Assembly: GCA_020634215.1 (NCBI GenBank)
Contig: JACKCD010000024.1
Coordinates: 30,581-94,580, forward strand
DNA length: 64,000 nt
Direction: 5' to 3'
Origin: Ardenticatenaceae bacterium
Lineage (GTDB): Bacteria > Chloroflexota > Anaerolineae > Promineifilales > Promineifilaceae
Part shown: positions 1-8,845 of the stretch, piece by piece
How positions within the stretch are numbered: position 1 is the stretch's first letter
How the letters are laid out: each line of letters opens with the position of its first letter
Position numbers and translations under genes: made by a program
Notes under the pieces: model-generated
The model's input: the letters and a program-made list of their open reading frames with translations, nothing else
The model's database searches: none
Told to the model about the DNA's origin: nothing

Positions 1-1
1 C

Positions 2-1744
2 CCCATGCCCGACGGTGTTCAGATTGCCGCCGACATTTGGTATCCGGCCGATCTTGCACCCAATCAGCAAGTGCCAACCATCCTCCTTTCAACCCGCTAC
101 TGGCGAGTGCAGCAGCCCGGTTTTGTCAGCCGCGTGCTCATGGGTTTGGGTCTGATCGAAGGCATCAACTACTCTGTGCGCGATGCCTTTAACGAAGCCG
201 GTTATGTCTATGTCCTGATTGACGCTCGCGGCAGCGGTGCTTCCTCCGGCACCAGAGAACTGGAGTGGTCGCCAGACGAAATAGCCGATATGGGCCATGT
301 CGTTGATTGGATCATCGCCCAGCCCTGGTCAAATAGCGCAATCGGCGGCTATGGCGTCTCTTATGATGGCAATACGACCGAATTACTAGCCGCCATCAAC
401 CATCCCGCCGTCAAAGCCGTTGCCCCACTCTTTGACCGCTTTGACCCCATCTACAACCTGGCTCGCCCTGGCGGTGTTTTCAACGAGTATTTCATTAGTC
501 AATGGCGCGAAGCCAATGCTATTAGAGACAAAGGCCAGCATTGCCCCGACAACCAGCGGTTCAATCTCAACTGTCTCCTGCTCAAAGCACTGGTTGGCCC
601 CTTGAAACCCGTTGACAGTGACGCCAATGGGCAACAGCTAAAACAGATTTTAGCCAATCGCCACAATTCGTTTGATGTGTATGAGGCCACGAAGGGATTG
701 ACTTATCGTGAAGATGAGTTTGCTCCTGGGCTAACGGGAACCGACATCAGCCCCTTTGGTCTCCGCCAGGAAGTCGAAAGCTCTGGCATCCCTATGTTTA
801 TCCAAATGAGCTGGCACGATGCCGCCTCGGTCAACGGCACTTTAAGCCGCTACCTGACCTTTAGCAACCCGCAGCAGGTCATCATCGGCCCCTGGAGTCA
901 TGGTGGCGACGAGCACACCGACCCCTTTTTAGACCCAGAAACACCAACTGATCCTTCAGAAGAGGCACAGCTTCAAGCCGTCATTCAATTCTTTGACAAC
1001 TATTTGAAAGGCGAAGCCACCACGCCTTTGCAAAGCTCTATTAGCTACTACACCTTAGGCGCGGGCAGTTGGCAAACAACCACAACGTGGCCGCCGCCCG
1101 GTGTGGCCGAGCAAAATTGGTACTTTGCTGCTGATAGAACTTTGGTGAGCAGCCCACCTGCTGGCGCGGCTGGCACGGATGAATATACTGTTGATTTCAC
1201 AGCCTCAACGGGTGAAGCTAGCCGCTGGCATACACCGTTAGGGGGAGATGTTGTCTATCCTGACCGCCGCGAGGAAGATGGGAAACTGTTGACCTATACC
1301 AGTGCGCCATTAACGGCCGATCTCCAAATCACCGGCCATCCTGTCATCAACCTCTACGTTGCCTCAACCGCCACCGACGGAGCCTTCTTTGTCTATCTGG
1401 AAGATGTCGCCCCTGACGGACGTGTCACCTACATCACTGAGGGGGTTTTGCGGGCACTGCATCGGCAAGAATCAGAGGCCACGCCTCCATTTGTGCCATT
1501 TGGCCCCTATCACTCTTTTTCCGCCGCCGACGGACGGCCGCTTACCCCTGGTGAAGTGACTAAAATTTCGTTCAGCCTCATTCCCACCTCGGTCATCATT
1601 AAAGCAGGGCATCAAATTCGGGTCGCTATTGCCGGGCATGATGCTTCATCATTTGCCCCGATTGCCCAGGAAAGCGAACCAGTGATAACTGTTTACAGAA
1701 ATGAACTATATTCGTCGGCGATTACGTTGCCAATATTGGATTAA
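2..1744 (+). CDS. CocE/NonD family alpha/beta hydrolase, 5' truncated
   Basis: Serine hydrolase of the CocE/X-Pro dipeptidyl-peptidase type, expected to cleave esters or acyl-peptides. The window starts inside the gene: a Pro codon precedes the first ATG, and the PMPDGVQIAADIWYP segment matches the family's N-terminal strand, so the true start lies upstream. The nucleophile motif GYGVSYDG is at about residues 117-124. The catalytic His is probably in GPWSHGG near residue 300. The last ~200 residues form the jelly-roll C-terminal domain typical of the family (VYLEDVAPDG region). It converges with the next gene, stop to stop, 6 bp apart. No signal peptide can be judged because the N-terminus is missing. 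The exact substrate cannot be told. Confidence 0.85.
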   Translation, partial: PMPDGVQIAADIWYPADLAPNQQVPTILLSTRYWRVQQPGFVSRVLMGLGLIEGINYSVRDAFNEAGYVYVLIDARGSGASSGTRELEWSPDEIADMGHVVDWIIAQPWSNSAIGGYGVSYDGNTTELLAAINHPAVKAVAPLFDRFDPIYNLARPGGVFNEYFISQWREANAIRDKGQHCPDNQRFNLNCLLLKALVGPLKPVDSDANGQQLKQILANRHNSFDVYEATKGLTYREDEFAPGLTGTDISPFGLRQEVESSGIPMFIQMSWHDAASVNGTLSRYLTFSNPQQVIIGPWSHGGDEHTDPFLDPETPTDPSEEAQLQAVIQFFDNYLKGEATTPLQSSISYYTLGAGSWQTTTTWPPPGVAEQNWYFAADRTLVSSPPAGAAGTDEYTVDFTASTGEASRWHTPLGGDVVYPDRREEDGKLLTYTSAPLTADLQITGHPVINLYVASTATDGAFFVYLEDVAPDGRVTYITEGVLRALHRQESEATPPFVPFGPYHSFSAADGRPLTPGEVTKISFSLIPTSVIIKAGHQIRVAIAGHDASSFAPIAQESEPVITVYRNELYSSAITLPILD

Positions 1745-1750
1745 AGAGTT

Positions 1751-2974
1751 CTACTTTTCCCACAGAGAAACGGTGTCAATGTGGAACGTTTGCGGGCGGG
1801 CATCAATCGGCTGAATTTCCACCAGTCGGTAGCCCGCCCGGCTTAGATGTTTGCCATCCCGCGCCAGCGTTGCCACGTCGGAACTAACGTAGATGAGGCG
1901 CAACGGCCGTTTATCCACCACCGCCCTCATCCCTTCCCGCGTCAGCCCGCTGGACGGTGGGTTCACTACCACCACTTGTGGCACCACGTCGAGCACTGGC
2001 AGCACCTCTTCCAGCCACCCTTCATACAGGGAAACATTGTCGAGGTCATCAAGATTAACGGCCGTATCTGCCACCGCATCTTCATTCATCTCAATCGCCA
2101 CCACCGCCCGCGCCCGCTCAGCCAAAAACGCCGTCAGCATTCCCACCCCGCTAAACGGCTCCACCACCGTCTCGCTCCCCGTCAGCTTGGCAAAGGCCAG
2201 CACGGTGTCTACCACTAACGCTGCTGCCTCTGGACTAGATGGGAAGTAGCAGCCGGGGGAAACGCGAAACGGCCGTTCTTTCACCACCTTCACAATAAAC
2301 GGGTCGCCAATCAAAGAAGCGGCCGTTTTGTCTGGCAGCACGATTGCCACCGACACTGGAAAGTCCGCCTCTAGCTCCGGCGGCTCCACCTCATCCACTT
2401 CCAGTGCTGCCAGCACCTCCTCTTCATCCCCCAACCGCAGCGTCAGCTTGCGTAAGCCAGGCAGTGCCAAATCAATGTCCTGCCACAGTGCCTGCAAACG
2501 GGGGTGAATAATATGGCACTGTTCAATCGAGATCACCCGATGTTCACTGGGCGACCAAAACCCCAGCCCGCCATCATTCACAGGGCTTAACTCCACATCG
2601 GCCAAATATTGCCATGCGTTGGGATGGGGCAGCGTGGGCTGCACCCGCACATTTTTGAGCCCGCCAATCCGCTCAAGCTGGTCACGCACCAATTCCCGCT
2701 TTAGTGTCAACTGTCGTTCATAGGCAATATGTTGAAAATGGCAGCCGCCGCAGGTGCCAAAATGCTGGCAGCGCGGCGTTATCCGGTCGGGCGAAAGGGT
2801 GATAATTTTGTCAATATGCCCCTCAGCATACCGACCCTTGTCCTTAACCACGCTAATTTGCACTGTTTCGCCGGGAATGCCAAAGGGCACAAACACCAGA
2901 CCGCCGCTTTTAGGGCGACCAATAGCCGAACCACCGTGCGCCATTTGTGTTAATTTGATGGTTTGTTGAGGCAT
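1751..2974 (-). CDS. RNA m5U methyltransferase family (RlmD/TrmA-like) with Ser in place of the catalytic Cys
   Basis: Class I SAM-dependent uracil-C5 RNA methyltransferase homologue, 407 aa. An N-terminal TRAM domain (residues ~1-60) is followed by a 4Fe-4S-type cysteine set (Cys69, Cys75, Cys78 in CQHFGTCGGC, and one near residue 152). The SAM fold contains PFSGVGMLTAFLA and NPPSSGL. The family nucleophile motif YVSCNPATLARD reads YVSSDVATLARD here, so the position of the catalytic Cys is Ser365 (codon TCC). The terminal motif HLE is HID. Start chosen at 2974 (MPQQTIKL): the longer frame to 3046 only translates an inverted-repeat element. Either the enzyme has lost uracil methylation or it uses another chemistry; some clades may carry this substitution naturally. 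Confidence 0.85.
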   Translation of the reverse strand: MPQQTIKLTQMAHGGSAIGRPKSGGLVFVPFGIPGETVQISVVKDKGRYAEGHIDKIITLSPDRITPRCQHFGTCGGCHFQHIAYERQLTLKRELVRDQLERIGGLKNVRVQPTLPHPNAWQYLADVELSPVNDGGLGFWSPSEHRVISIEQCHIIHPRLQALWQDIDLALPGLRKLTLRLGDEEEVLAALEVDEVEPPELEADFPVSVAIVLPDKTAASLIGDPFIVKVVKERPFRVSPGCYFPSSPEAAALVVDTVLAFAKLTGSETVVEPFSGVGMLTAFLAERARAVVAIEMNEDAVADTAVNLDDLDNVSLYEGWLEEVLPVLDVVPQVVVVNPPSSGLTREGMRAVVDKRPLRLIYVSSDVATLARDGKHLSRAGYRLVEIQPIDARPQTFHIDTVSLWEK

Positions 2975-2992
2975 AAAAAATAGAGAAAAGAG

Positions 2993-3039
2993 ATTGGGGA
3001 TTAGAGATTGTGAACCTTCATCAATCGCCAATCTCCAAT
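2993..3039. repeat. Inverted-repeat element, family A (GGAGATTG type)
   Basis: Two 18-nt arms, ATTGGGGATTAGAGATTG and its imperfect complement, flank the core TGAACCTTCAT. The same core and arms recur near 12060-12250 (interrupted), 13430, 39360, 43150, 44261 and 48386. It lies between two minus-strand genes and spuriously extends the downstream reading frame. Confidence 0.85.
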
Positions 3040-3046
3040 AACCCAT

Positions 3047-3670
3047 TTACCCCAGCCGCCCGCTGGCGATGAGCATGGTAAAAGAAGCAATAAACCAATG
3101 GATGAGCCACGGATAAACAAAGGAGCCAGATTGCCAGGCCACAAAGCCAAAGGCGGCTCCGCCAAAGATGGTACTAAAGGTCTCGATCTCGGGTTTGCCC
3201 AGGTGCATATAAGCAAAGGGAACAGCCTGCAAAAAAATGGCGGGGCCTGGCCCAAAGACGCGAGCCATGCCAAAGAGCATAAAGCCGCGCCAGACAAATT
3301 CCCAGCCCAACAGGTCAACGCCGTTGAGGTAAATGAGCCGCCACAGTTCGCGGGGGGCGCGGGCATCATAATATTGCACCATGCCGGGGGTGCGGGCGAC
3401 AAACCACAAAATAAGTGCCATGCCACCACAGCCAATCAGCGTCCACATGAGTCCCACGCGCCAGTTGCCCAACCCAAACCCATAGCTGCTGGGGGATTCG
3501 CGGAAGAGCAGGATAATGATGATGAGGGGGATGATCAGGTAGAGGACGATGCGGTCATACGCTTTGAGGCTGGTAAGTCGATGGTTGTAATAGTCAAGCA
3601 TCGGCACAAAGGCACTAAAGATGATCATAAAGGTGAGCTTGAGGTCGAATTCGACACCGCCAATGGTCAT
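3047..3670 (-). CDS. CPBP-family intramembrane protease-like protein
   Basis: Polytopic membrane protein of 207 aa resembling CPBP (CAAX protease/bacteriocin-processing, Abi) glutamic proteases. Six or so hydrophobic segments are visible. The family's first motif EExxxR appears as WEFVWRG, with the first Glu replaced by Trp. The second motif FxxxH is FAYMHLG and the third is LIHWFIAS. The replaced Glu makes full proteolytic activity uncertain. Start ATG at 3670 is preceded by AGGAAGA, a good ribosome-binding site. The stop codon lies directly against the family A repeat. The role is unknown; relatives act in membrane-protein processing or immunity. Confidence 0.7.
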   Translation of the reverse strand: MTIGGVEFDLKLTFMIIFSAFVPMLDYYNHRLTSLKAYDRIVLYLIIPLIIIILLFRESPSSYGFGLGNWRVGLMWTLIGCGGMALILWFVARTPGMVQYYDARAPRELWRLIYLNGVDLLGWEFVWRGFMLFGMARVFGPGPAIFLQAVPFAYMHLGKPEIETFSTIFGGAAFGFVAWQSGSFVYPWLIHWFIASFTMLIASGRLG

Positions 3671-3697
3671 ATGGTTCTTCCTGTTGCTAAATAAATA

Positions 3698-3748
3698 GGA
3701 CGCAGATTTTCCTGATTTACCTGATCAGGAGGATCGGATAAATCAGTG
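3698..3748. repeat. Degenerate copy of repeat family E (GGACGCAGATT type)
   Basis: The left end AGGACGCAGATTTTCCTGA matches elements at 44728, 49654 and 52196. The right arm is eroded: AATCTGCGTCC is not recognisable. It lies between the CPBP gene and the cupin gene. Confidence 0.6.
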
Positions 3749-3758
3749 TCTTGCTGTG

Positions 3759-4079
3759 TTAGGGGGCGGGGGCGATGCCGACAAGGAGGGTTAAACGGCC
3801 GTTTCCCTCATTTGCCACCCCATGCACCACGCCAACCGGTGCCCACACTACCTCTCCTTCCCCAGCTTCTACCCGTTCGTCACCTAGCCAAAAACGGCCG
3901 TTTCCCGCCACCACATAATAAAACTTATCCTGATCCGCGTGGTCATGAGGTGCCTGTACCTGGCCCGGCTCCAAACAATTTAACCCCAACAACAACGTTT
4001 CGCTGGCAAACAGCGTCGTCTTAAAAAACTTGTCCGGCCGCTGCCCCACATGATCTGCAATCCGCTTGATTAAATCCAT
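3759..4079 (-). CDS. Small cupin-domain protein
   Basis: Single-domain cupin of 106 aa. Cupin motif 1 is visible as GQVQAPHDHADQDKFYYVVAG (about residues 38-58), with metal-ligand candidates His44, His46 and a following acidic residue. Motif 2 is PVGVVHGVANEG, with the last metal-binding His. The fold is a conserved beta barrel; the ligand cannot be inferred. ATG at 4079 is preceded by AGAAGGTGA, a suitable ribosome-binding site. It is a stand-alone minus-strand gene. Confidence 0.85.
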   Translation of the reverse strand: MDLIKRIADHVGQRPDKFFKTTLFASETLLLGLNCLEPGQVQAPHDHADQDKFYYVVAGNGRFWLGDERVEAGEGEVVWAPVGVVHGVANEGNGRLTLLVGIAPAP

Positions 4080-4202
4080 CAGTCACCTTCTCTTCAACAC
4101 TTTTGCCGATTATACCCAATTAGCCTCCAAAATTGCAGCAGCTATGGGGATTCTATGTGGTGGGTCAACTGCAAAACAAAAAAGCATTACCACCGCCTGG
4201 CG

Positions 4203-4233
4203 AAAAAAAACGTGCCTGAATTGCTCAGGCACG
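4203..4233 (-). terminator. Intrinsic terminator of the SWIM-domain gene
   Basis: Read on the minus strand: a perfect 9-bp stem CGTGCCTGA/TCAGGCACG with a 5-nt loop, followed immediately by eight T residues. It lies 40 bp downstream of the SWIM gene's stop codon, so it should end that transcript. Confidence 0.9.
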
Positions 4234-4272
4234 TTTACCAACAAAAATTAATCAGTTGTGCTAAGCAAAAAG

Positions 4273-4521
4273 CTAATGCACCACCTGTCCCAGCTCTACC
4301 ATATCAACCAGGACACGTTCCATTGCCATCGTGTGGCTGCAAACACCACGGCTCTTAAAATAATTGCAGTCACAGTTCCAAACACCATGATCATACTGCA
4401 CAGTGTGGGGCGAATTGTTATCTCCCTTGATTTGCACGCTAAGCGAGTCGAACTGGATTCTTTCTCTCTCTTCGGCATAAATTTTTGCTTTCTCAATCTT
4501 GCTAATCATGCTGTAATCCAT
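4273..4521 (-). CDS. SWIM zinc-finger small protein
   Basis: 82-aa protein with a clear SWIM finger: CDC (residues ~49-51) followed by CSHTMAMER, i.e. the CxCx(n)CxH signature that binds zinc. SWIM domains occur in SWI2/SNF2 ATPases, transposases and as stand-alone DNA- or protein-binding units. Here the finger makes up the second half and a charged helix (residues ~6-25) the first. ATG at 4521 follows GAGAGGAGCG. The gene has its own terminator at 4203-4233, and the terminator of the histidine kinase lies just upstream, so it is probably monocistronic. Its partner is unknown. Confidence 0.85.
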   Translation of the reverse strand: MDYSMISKIEKAKIYAEERERIQFDSLSVQIKGDNNSPHTVQYDHGVWNCDCNYFKSRGVCSHTMAMERVLVDMVELGQVVH

Positions 4522-4582
4522 AACTTTACGCTCCTCTCTGGGGTTTGTTGGCCTTTATAAAATCGCAGCAGGCCAGGAAAAT

Positions 4583-4610
4583 AAAAAACGCACGCCAAGA
4601 GGGCGTGCGT
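4583..4610 (-). terminator. Intrinsic terminator of the histidine-kinase gene
   Basis: Minus strand: 9-bp stem ACGCACGCC/GGCGTGCGT with a 5-nt loop, then six T residues. It lies about 120 bp past the stop codon of the large sensor kinase. Confidence 0.88.
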
Positions 4611-4728
4611 TGATTAGCGCTAAAATGATTTTTCCGTTTGAAACATTCACTGTTTCTCCATCCATAAGGTAAGTATAGCGAACAGAAACCACATGTCAAT
4701 CTTTCTAACCTACGCCTTTCCTACGGCG

Positions 4729-7700
4729 CTACACCTTTTCCGCAACCGCAGGTAAGACATTTGTCATGCGTGTTGTCGCCGTCGGCACGCAGGGAACAGT
4801 GAATGCAAACGTGGTACCCTCACCTAGCTTACTATCTACCCAAATAGTCCCGCCGTGCAATTCAACAAACCCTTTAGTAATGGACAACCCCAGCCCTGTG
4901 CCTCGTGCTTGCCGAATATTGGGGTCAGAGGAGCGGAAAAACTTGGTAAACAACCGCACCTGGTCTTCTTCAGAGATACCATAGCCATGGTCAGCCACCG
5001 TACAAACAACCATCTGCTGCGGCAGTTTTTGACCCTGAACGGCCCGTAATTCGGTGCGGAAAGTTAGATCAATATCGTGATTGGCCGGGGAATATTTGCA
5101 CGCATTGCTCAACAAATTGGTTAATATTTGCACCATACGCTCTTTGTCGGCAAAGATAGCAGGCAAATCGGGGGGCATATCTATGTTGAGCTGCATGTTT
5201 TTGTCGTTGCAAATTTGCCGGATTGTTTGCATGGTTTCGGTAACAATATCAGCAAAGTAACATTCCTGCCGTTTAACCGACATACGTCCGGTTTCAATTT
5301 GGGAAATGTCGGTTAAATCCTGAATTTGGCGGCTCATGCGTTTAACATTGGCCTTGATGGTGCGGAGAAATTCGGTTTGCTGCTCGTTGACGGCACCGGC
5401 CGCACCCGATATAAGCAGGTCGGTAAAGCCACTCATGGAGGTCATGGGGGTTTTGAGTTCGTGCGAGACCATAGAAACAAATTCGGATTTGGCAAGGTTG
5501 GCGGCGATAACTTCCTGATAGAGCAAGGCGTTGGCAATGGCTCCAGCGGCGTGGTTGGTGAAGCGAACGGCCGTTTCCAGTTCCATCGCGCCAAACTGCT
5601 CCACCGTCTTGCTCTCAATCAACATCACCCCAATCGTTTCCTGCTTATGCACCAGCGGCACCACCATTTGGGCGTGGGTGGATGGGGCAGCCAGCAAATA
5701 GCCGCTCAGGTCGGCCACATCATCCAGCAGCAGCGGCTCTTGCTGCCGCAGCACTTGGCCGACGACACTGTTCTCCAGCCGTTCGGACGGGACGGATGAG
5801 GGGGCGAACTCATCACCATAGTTAAGGGTGGCCCGCACAAACGGCCGTTGTTCCTCATCCAGCAGCACAATTGCACCCGCCTCCCCCTGACAAATGGGCA
5901 CAATCCGCCCCAGTGCCAAATGCAGCACCCGGTTCACATCCAGCGTTGTGTTCAAATCCCGGTCAAGCTGCTGCAACAGCGACAGTTCGCGCACCCGTTC
6001 CCGCAGTTCCTGATTGGTTTGCGCCAGCAGCCGCGCATTCCGCAGCGCCAGCACTGCCTGCCCGGCAAAGGTAGTTAGAAGCTGTTTGTCTTCTTCCTGA
6101 AACAGCCCGCCATCCCGCTTGTTGATGACCTGAATGACCCCCAGCACCTGGTTTTCTTCCAGCAGCGGCACCGTCAAAATGGAGCGGGAATCGAAGCTGG
6201 TTTGGGCATCCATCTTATCATACCAGCGGCTGTCGCCGTGCACCTCGTTCACCAGCGTCGCCTGCCCACTTTGCGCCACGCTGCCCGCCAGCCCCGCCCC
6301 AATCGGCAATCTCGTTCCCAGCAGCCGGTCGCTGTTTGGCCCGCGCACCACGCGAAACTCCAGCTCGCCAGTGTGTTCCCGCGTCAGCATAAAGGTACCG
6401 GCTTCGGTGTCAAGCAGTTCCATCGCTTTGTCCAGAATGAGTTCTAGCAGTTCATCCAGTTCCAGCGTCGAAGAAAGCGACACCAAAACTTCGTTGATGG
6501 ACTGCACCTGCTGCGCCCGCTGTTGGAGTGCCTCTTTTGCCAGCAGCCGGTCAATGGCATTGGCAATTTGGTCAGAGAGAACGGTAAGCAAGGTAAGTTG
6601 ATGATCGCTAAAGATGTGTTCTGCTTGGTCATGGCTGGTTTGGATGGCTCCAAGCGTGTTGTCGCCGCTGCTGAGGGGAACTGTAATGGTAAAACGGCCG
6701 TTTTCCTGCCCATCCCGCCGCACCACCTGCCCCAGCCGAGTTGCCTGCTGCATGTCGGCATCCGTCACCAACCGTTGTACCCCTTCCAAATCCGGCCGGC
6801 GTTCCCCGGCAGCCAAGCACAAAGCCGTAAAAAGCTGCATTTTATTAGGCAGCCACAGCGCCAACACCAAATCATGCACATCAAACAGGGTGCGAAAATA
6901 GGCCGCTACCAGCGTCAGCAAATCAGCCAGCGTCACCGTCATGTTGAGCATTTGCGAGAATTGGCTCAGCTGATCCAACTCCACAATCCGCGTTTCCAGC
7001 CGCTGAATGACGTTGGCACGCTCCAACCCAATTAGCGACTGATCCGCCACCGAGCCAAGAAAACTCATCTCGCCGCTGTTAAAATGTTTGCGGTTGCGCT
7101 TGGGCGAAAGCGTGAGCCAGCCCAGAAGCTGCGAGGCGTTGTTCATCGGCACCAGAACGATGGCATCTAGCAGTTGCACGACTTCCCGGTGCCGCCGCAG
7201 TTCGCTCGGCCAAATGCGCTCTTCGGCCAAGTCCACCAGCCCCGGCCCCTGCTGCAAAAACTGCACCAGCGGTGACTGGGCATCTACCAACTGCCCTTGG
7301 CTGAGGCTGTTCTGCTCCCCTTGCCCGCTGCTGCGCCCCAAATATTTGCGGTAGCCACCGCTGGGGCTATCGGGCAAATAGAGCTGAGGCTCTGCGTGAG
7401 GAATACCCTGCTGGACGCATTTGAGCATGGCAACGGCGATTTCATGCACGTCAACGGCCGTTTTTAATTCCCGGTTATATGTTCGCAAAAGCTGGTCATA
7501 CGACACCGGCTTTTTAAACACATAGGCCACCACCGCCGCCTGCAGCCGCGTTCGCAGCGGGTCAAAAAGTACCGTGACCAGTACAATGAACAAGGCCAAC
7601 AACACGGGGCTGTTTCGCACGACGGCCGGCCCTAAAGCGGCCGTTAGCAGCGTCAGAAACAGGGCAAACACCCCCACCAGCAGCGTCGTCAGCAAAAAGT

Positions 7701-8790
7701 AGGTAACGCTGCGCCGCAGCACCACATCAATATTCAGCAGCCCAAAGCGGACGATGGTGTAGCCAATGGACAGGGGATAAATGACAAAGGGGGGAATAAA
7801 AAAGGTAGGGTCAAACCAATCTGGCGGAGAAATAGCAACGGCAGCCACCATCAGAAAGATGAGAACCGGACCAAACCCCAAGACAGCTCCCAGCAAAATG
7901 ATGCGCCCCTGCTGCCGCACAATGGGGGCGGGAGAGCGAAAGCCACGATAGGCCATGATGAGCAGCGAACCGATGATGACTACCGCATTGAGCAAGTAGG
8001 CAGCACGCCAAGTGGATACATAGACCCACGGATCTGTGGGGTGGTGGAGCCAAAGCTGCCCCCAGGCCGCAACCAAAACACCGGGCAGCAATGCGAGCCA
8101 TCTAAGCCGTGGCCGCCACCCCAGCAGGGCAATGGGGTGGGGAAATTGCAGTGCCAGCATCATGTTGAGGGTGCCGGTGAGCGAAACGGCCACCAGCCAC
8201 AGGCGGATAAATTGCTGCGTGGTAATGAGGTCGAACAGCCCGCCAACGGTGACGGCAGCGGCCGCCGCAAAGGCAGCAAATAGCTGGGCGGGGCGGGAAC
8301 GGGGACGCACGAGAAAGGTCCAAGATCCAACGGTGAGAACACCGATGCCGGTGAGGTAGAGCAGCCAGAATTGCCGCCACATGCTTTCGCGGTCTATTTT
8401 GACGAGGGTGATTTCAACGGTGCGTTCGGCGGGCAAAGCGGGGTTGGCAGAGATGCGGCTGTTTTGTGGCTGGGCGAAGGTGAACTGGTGTTTTTCATTA
8501 ACGGCCGTTTCCCCCAACCACGCCCGAAATGCCTCATTGGTATGAATCGGTACCCCGTCAACAGCCACCAGCCGTTCGGGATACGACAACATGGGCTGCA
8601 TCTGACGGCCGGCCCAATAGGCCTCACCAGAATCGTTGACCACCAAATTAGGATCCAGCACAAAGCCGGGGAAAGGTAGCTCACTCCACCCCAACGCCAC
8701 AAAAGGAAACCAAAGATAAAGTGCCCCAGTTAGGAGCAAGAGAAAAACGACAGCACCAATTCGTAAGCGGTTGATTGTCCTGCTGATCAA
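4729..8790 (-). CDS. Large membrane sensor histidine kinase with a PDZ-like segment and several GAF domains
   Basis: 1353-aa hybrid sensor. After one N-terminal membrane helix, a periplasmic PDZ-like stretch (RLVAVDGVPIHTNEAF, ~residues 72-88) precedes about seven further membrane helices (~140-390). Three or four GAF-type regions fill ~430-1095; the one around 785-935 is the clearest. A HisKA dimerisation domain has phospho-acceptor His1110 (SHELKTP). The HATPase domain shows N-box NLLSNACKYSP (~1225-1235) and G-boxes DHGYGISEED and GTGLGLSI. No receiver domain is present, so a separate response regulator is expected; none lies next to it. The start is TTG with no convincing ribosome-binding site, so the N-terminus is uncertain by some residues. 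Its terminator is at 4583-4610. Confidence 0.9.
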   Translation of the reverse strand: MISRTINRLRIGAVVFLLLLTGALYLWFPFVALGWSELPFPGFVLDPNLVVNDSGEAYWAGRQMQPMLSYPERLVAVDGVPIHTNEAFRAWLGETAVNEKHQFTFAQPQNSRISANPALPAERTVEITLVKIDRESMWRQFWLLYLTGIGVLTVGSWTFLVRPRSRPAQLFAAFAAAAAVTVGGLFDLITTQQFIRLWLVAVSLTGTLNMMLALQFPHPIALLGWRPRLRWLALLPGVLVAAWGQLWLHHPTDPWVYVSTWRAAYLLNAVVIIGSLLIMAYRGFRSPAPIVRQQGRIILLGAVLGFGPVLIFLMVAAVAISPPDWFDPTFFIPPFVIYPLSIGYTIVRFGLLNIDVVLRRSVTYFLLTTLLVGVFALFLTLLTAALGPAVVRNSPVLLALFIVLVTVLFDPLRTRLQAAVVAYVFKKPVSYDQLLRTYNRELKTAVDVHEIAVAMLKCVQQGIPHAEPQLYLPDSPSGGYRKYLGRSSGQGEQNSLSQGQLVDAQSPLVQFLQQGPGLVDLAEERIWPSELRRHREVVQLLDAIVLVPMNNASQLLGWLTLSPKRNRKHFNSGEMSFLGSVADQSLIGLERANVIQRLETRIVELDQLSQFSQMLNMTVTLADLLTLVAAYFRTLFDVHDLVLALWLPNKMQLFTALCLAAGERRPDLEGVQRLVTDADMQQATRLGQVVRRDGQENGRFTITVPLSSGDNTLGAIQTSHDQAEHIFSDHQLTLLTVLSDQIANAIDRLLAKEALQQRAQQVQSINEVLVSLSSTLELDELLELILDKAMELLDTEAGTFMLTREHTGELEFRVVRGPNSDRLLGTRLPIGAGLAGSVAQSGQATLVNEVHGDSRWYDKMDAQTSFDSRSILTVPLLEENQVLGVIQVINKRDGGLFQEEDKQLLTTFAGQAVLALRNARLLAQTNQELRERVRELSLLQQLDRDLNTTLDVNRVLHLALGRIVPICQGEAGAIVLLDEEQRPFVRATLNYGDEFAPSSVPSERLENSVVGQVLRQQEPLLLDDVADLSGYLLAAPSTHAQMVVPLVHKQETIGVMLIESKTVEQFGAMELETAVRFTNHAAGAIANALLYQEVIAANLAKSEFVSMVSHELKTPMTSMSGFTDLLISGAAGAVNEQQTEFLRTIKANVKRMSRQIQDLTDISQIETGRMSVKRQECYFADIVTETMQTIRQICNDKNMQLNIDMPPDLPAIFADKERMVQILTNLLSNACKYSPANHDIDLTFRTELRAVQGQKLPQQMVVCTVADHGYGISEEDQVRLFTKFFRSSDPNIRQARGTGLGLSITKGFVELHGGTIWVDSKLGEGTTFAFTVPCVPTATTRMTNVLPAVAEKV

Positions 8791-8845
8791 TGCGAATTTA
8801 GCAACCAGTTTCCACGTCGCCGCACAACACCAACAAACGACCCCG

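Noticed and set aside
2993..3046. N-terminal extension of the uracil methyltransferase
   Set aside because: The 24 extra residues are the translation of a family A repeat and are shared with unrelated frames beside other copies.
3098..3694. 198-codon plus-strand frame
   Set aside because: Antisense to the CPBP membrane protein; composition is typical of an antisense shadow.
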